64,000 nucleotides of DNA from assembly GCF_008365405.1 (NCBI RefSeq), contig NZ_QOKV01000025.1, forward strand, positions 16,443 to 80,442, given 5' to 3'. This DNA is from Azospirillum brasilense. Lineage in GTDB: Bacteria; Pseudomonadota; Alphaproteobacteria; Azospirillales; Azospirillaceae. The position numbers and the translations under genes are program-made. The notes beneath the pieces are model-generated. The model was given only the letters and a program-made list of their open reading frames with translations. It did not search any database and was not told the origin of the DNA. Below, in pieces: positions 62,496 through 64,000 of this stretch; the stretch's first letter is position 1; each line of letters opens with the position of its first letter.

Positions 62496-62790
62496 AAGTA
62501 TTATTCCTAACTCATGACGGGCCATTGGTGCAGACCATATGGCAGAGAAGAGAATGACTCAAGCATATGAAGAATCGCGGTTGCGTATGTATTGAATAAC
62601 GTGAAAATAATAGCCGCATATGACAGCACGCAAACAATGTTTGTGGTTTATTAAAGGAAATGAAATTTATTTTTTGAGTCCTGAGCATCCATATGCATTA
62701 TTCACCCCGAATCGCGATTCAAATATTTTCTCAAGAGATAATTACATACATGAATACATCATCGACCGGACCGATGCATATTCCGGTGAT
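62496..62790. promoter_or_regulatory. AT-rich upstream block of the operon
   Basis: About 300 bases with markedly low G+C in a GC-rich genome, ending at the IS21 remnant. It includes the palindromes CCATATGG (62537-62544) and CGCATATG. A plus-strand frame 62620-63078 is AT-rich at its start and then runs antisense through the IS21 remnant, so it is not credible as a gene. The block probably holds the promoter for the minus-strand operon and resembles xenogeneic DNA. Confidence 0.45.
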
Positions 62791-62799
62791 TGCGCACGG

Positions 62800-63440
62800 T
62801 GGTTCCGGCGCGACGGCGTCCACCGCTTCCGGTCGATGGCGTCCAGGTGCTCCCTCGGCCTTGAGGTTGTCGCAGACCTCCTGGCGCGGCACGGCGCCGA
62901 AGAAGGTGAAGGCAGCGGTGTGTGCGGCGAGGGCGGCTCGCAAGTCTCGCCTTCCCTTCTCGCCTTCCAGCGCTTTGCGTTGGATGTCTGCGGCACCGGC
63001 TCAAAGCCAGTCGGGCAGCCCCTGGCTCAGCGTCGCCGTGTCGAAGGTGTAGTTCGACGCCCCCCAGCACGGCGATGAAGATCTGGGCGGTGTGGACCGC
63101 TCCCGTTCGGGGACCGAGGAGGTCGATGCTGTGGCCGGCGTGGTCCACGAACAGCCGCTCGCCGGCGGGATGGACCTGCCGCAGCGTCGGCGACACCCGC
63201 CCCGCCCAGGCGCGATAGCAGTCGCAGAACCAGGAATAGCTGAAGCCGTTGGGATGCTGGGCCCGCTACTCCTCCCAGAGCAACAGCAGGATGGCAACAG
63301 CAGGGTGATGCCCGGCCGCCGCAGTGACGTACTCGCGCACGGTGGTGGCGCTGACTTCGGCGATGGGCGCGACCTGACGCTTGGACAGGCCGCACGCGAA
63401 TGTGACCCTGAGGACCGCTCGGATCTTGCGCATGGACACT
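62800..63440 (-). pseudogene. istA: Degraded IS21-family transposase (istA) remnant
   Basis: Broken pieces of IstA lie on the minus strand in several frames: RKIRAVLRVTFACGLSKRQV (N-terminal helix-turn-helix, 63370-63430), LRQVHPAGERLFVDHAGHSI (DDE region, about 63120-63180), GASNYTFDTATLSQGLPDWL (about 63001-63060) and HTAAFTFFGAVPRQEVCDNL (about 62850-62920). Frameshifts and stops separate them, and no istB is visible. A dead element. Confidence 0.82.
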
Positions 63441-63544
63441 CGCTGCGCCGGCGTCTCGCTTTCCTCGTCGCTGCCTAAAAAGGACCGCGAGAGTACCGAG
63501 GGTTGAACAGCTCCAAAAGCAAGCCGAGCCCGTGCGGGTGGACG

Positions 63545-63640
63545 CCTTCGACCGGAATCCGTGGTCGGCTTCAACCGGAATGCCCCGGCCGCCTTCCCTT
63601 GGAACCAGTGGCCGCTTCCAACCGGATTACGCGGTGCGAC
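63545..63640. repeat. IS21 left-end multiple terminal repeats (remnant)
   Basis: The motif CCGGAAT/CCGGATT recurs in GACCGGAATCCGTGGTCGG, TTCAACCGGAATGCCCCGG and CCAACCGGATTACGCGG. Short repeats of this type before istA are the transposase-binding ends of IS21-family elements, so they confirm the remnant next door. Confidence 0.6.
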
Positions 63641-63689
63641 GCGTGCCGCAGCCGGTGCAGGACACCGAGGCAGCTTCCGGCTGCGCACG

Positions 63690-64000
63690 CAGGGTGATCC
63701 GATGGAAGCTCTGATCGATGTGATCCAGAACTTGGAGATTGGGCAGAAAGCCGATCGACGACAGACAGATGTTCAAGGGCGCGACCATGGTGAAGGAGGT
63801 TTCCTTCCATACGGCGTTCCCTGATCGGCAAGGGATTGCGCCTCCCACCGGCTGTTCAGCGCCGCCCCACTCAAGATCGTGCCCCTGAGCGTGGTGTAGG
63901 AGTTGGGTCGCTCATTTGGTCTCCGGCTGGTCTGGCCGGGATTGTCAGGCAGCCACGTCGGGCAGGCTGACGAGGGGATCATCGCCGAGCGGGGCGATGG
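63690..64000. other. Right edge, probable mobile-element debris
   Basis: The last 310 bases have short frames on both strands (for example 63773-63982 minus) but none can be assigned. On the minus strand the end reads PLGDDPLVSLPDVAA, perhaps the C-terminus of another transposon-related protein. Nothing certain. Confidence 0.25.

Noticed and set aside
62620..63078. Plus-strand frame starting in the AT-rich block
   Set aside because: Begins without a ribosome-binding site and continues antisense through the IS21 remnant; treated as chance.

Overview
The window is GC-rich DNA (about two-thirds G+C by eye) from an alphaproteobacterium. Gene content (aconitase B, a DUF47-Pit pair, an alpha-type Fur, GGDEF and HD-GYP proteins, formyl-CoA transferase) and dense CCCTC/GAGGG intergenic palindromes suggest Azospirillum or a close Rhodospirillales relative. 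The genus is an inference from style, not from a marker gene.

Positions 1-46050 read mainly as stable chromosomal or chromid background. It holds a DUF2125 protein, an M16 protease, a YjfJ/YjfL/YjfK-like membrane-stress operon (2654-5639), acnB, an AraC regulator beside an MFS exporter, rraA, a predicted NAD-type regulator, DUF47-Pit phosphate uptake, tRNA-Gly, a very large cyclase-AAA-TPR regulator, and then a compact YcaO/TfuA locus (18.7-22.9 kb). After that come a MASE3 histidine kinase with its response regulator, a 16-nt tandem repeat next to DnaA-box-like sites, a sugar epimerase, a Na/Pi cotransporter, a divergent EamA/LysR pair, a membrane-anchored HNH nuclease, a diguanylate cyclase, slyX, fur, a three-gene surface-modification operon (CelD-like GNAT, ATP-grasp, metallophosphoesterase), an MCP, a PMP3-like protein, a CBM/beta-helix protein, a glycine-zipper lipoprotein and a TPR-methyltransferase.

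A five-gene tRNA operon (Thr-Ala-Asp-Val-Gln, 46053-46566) marks the change to a more accessory region. It holds a PAS-PAS hybrid kinase, an oxalate/formyl-CoA type pair (ADP-forming acyl-CoA synthetase plus Frc) with a small winged-helix regulator, a GAF-HD-GYP protein facing a GAF histidine kinase, an IS3 remnant, and a six-gene operon on the minus strand (62495 to 56949). That operon runs: PLP decarboxylase, PaaK-like adenylating enzyme, and four AidA/PixA-like proteins. Its start lies in a strikingly AT-rich block that abuts a decayed IS21-family element, and the right edge is transposon debris.

Two loci stand out as possible undescribed systems. The first is the YcaO/TfuA locus: a 64-aa peptide gene sits directly upstream, preceded by a perfect TGTGA-N6-TCACA site and a nested hairpin, a Crp/Fnr regulator closes the run, and paralogous ribbon-helix-helix genes lie on both sides. 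The second is the decarboxylase/ligase/AidA-PixA operon, whose genes overlap by start-stop coupling and which looks like a unit making a small molecule together with several small beta-type proteins.
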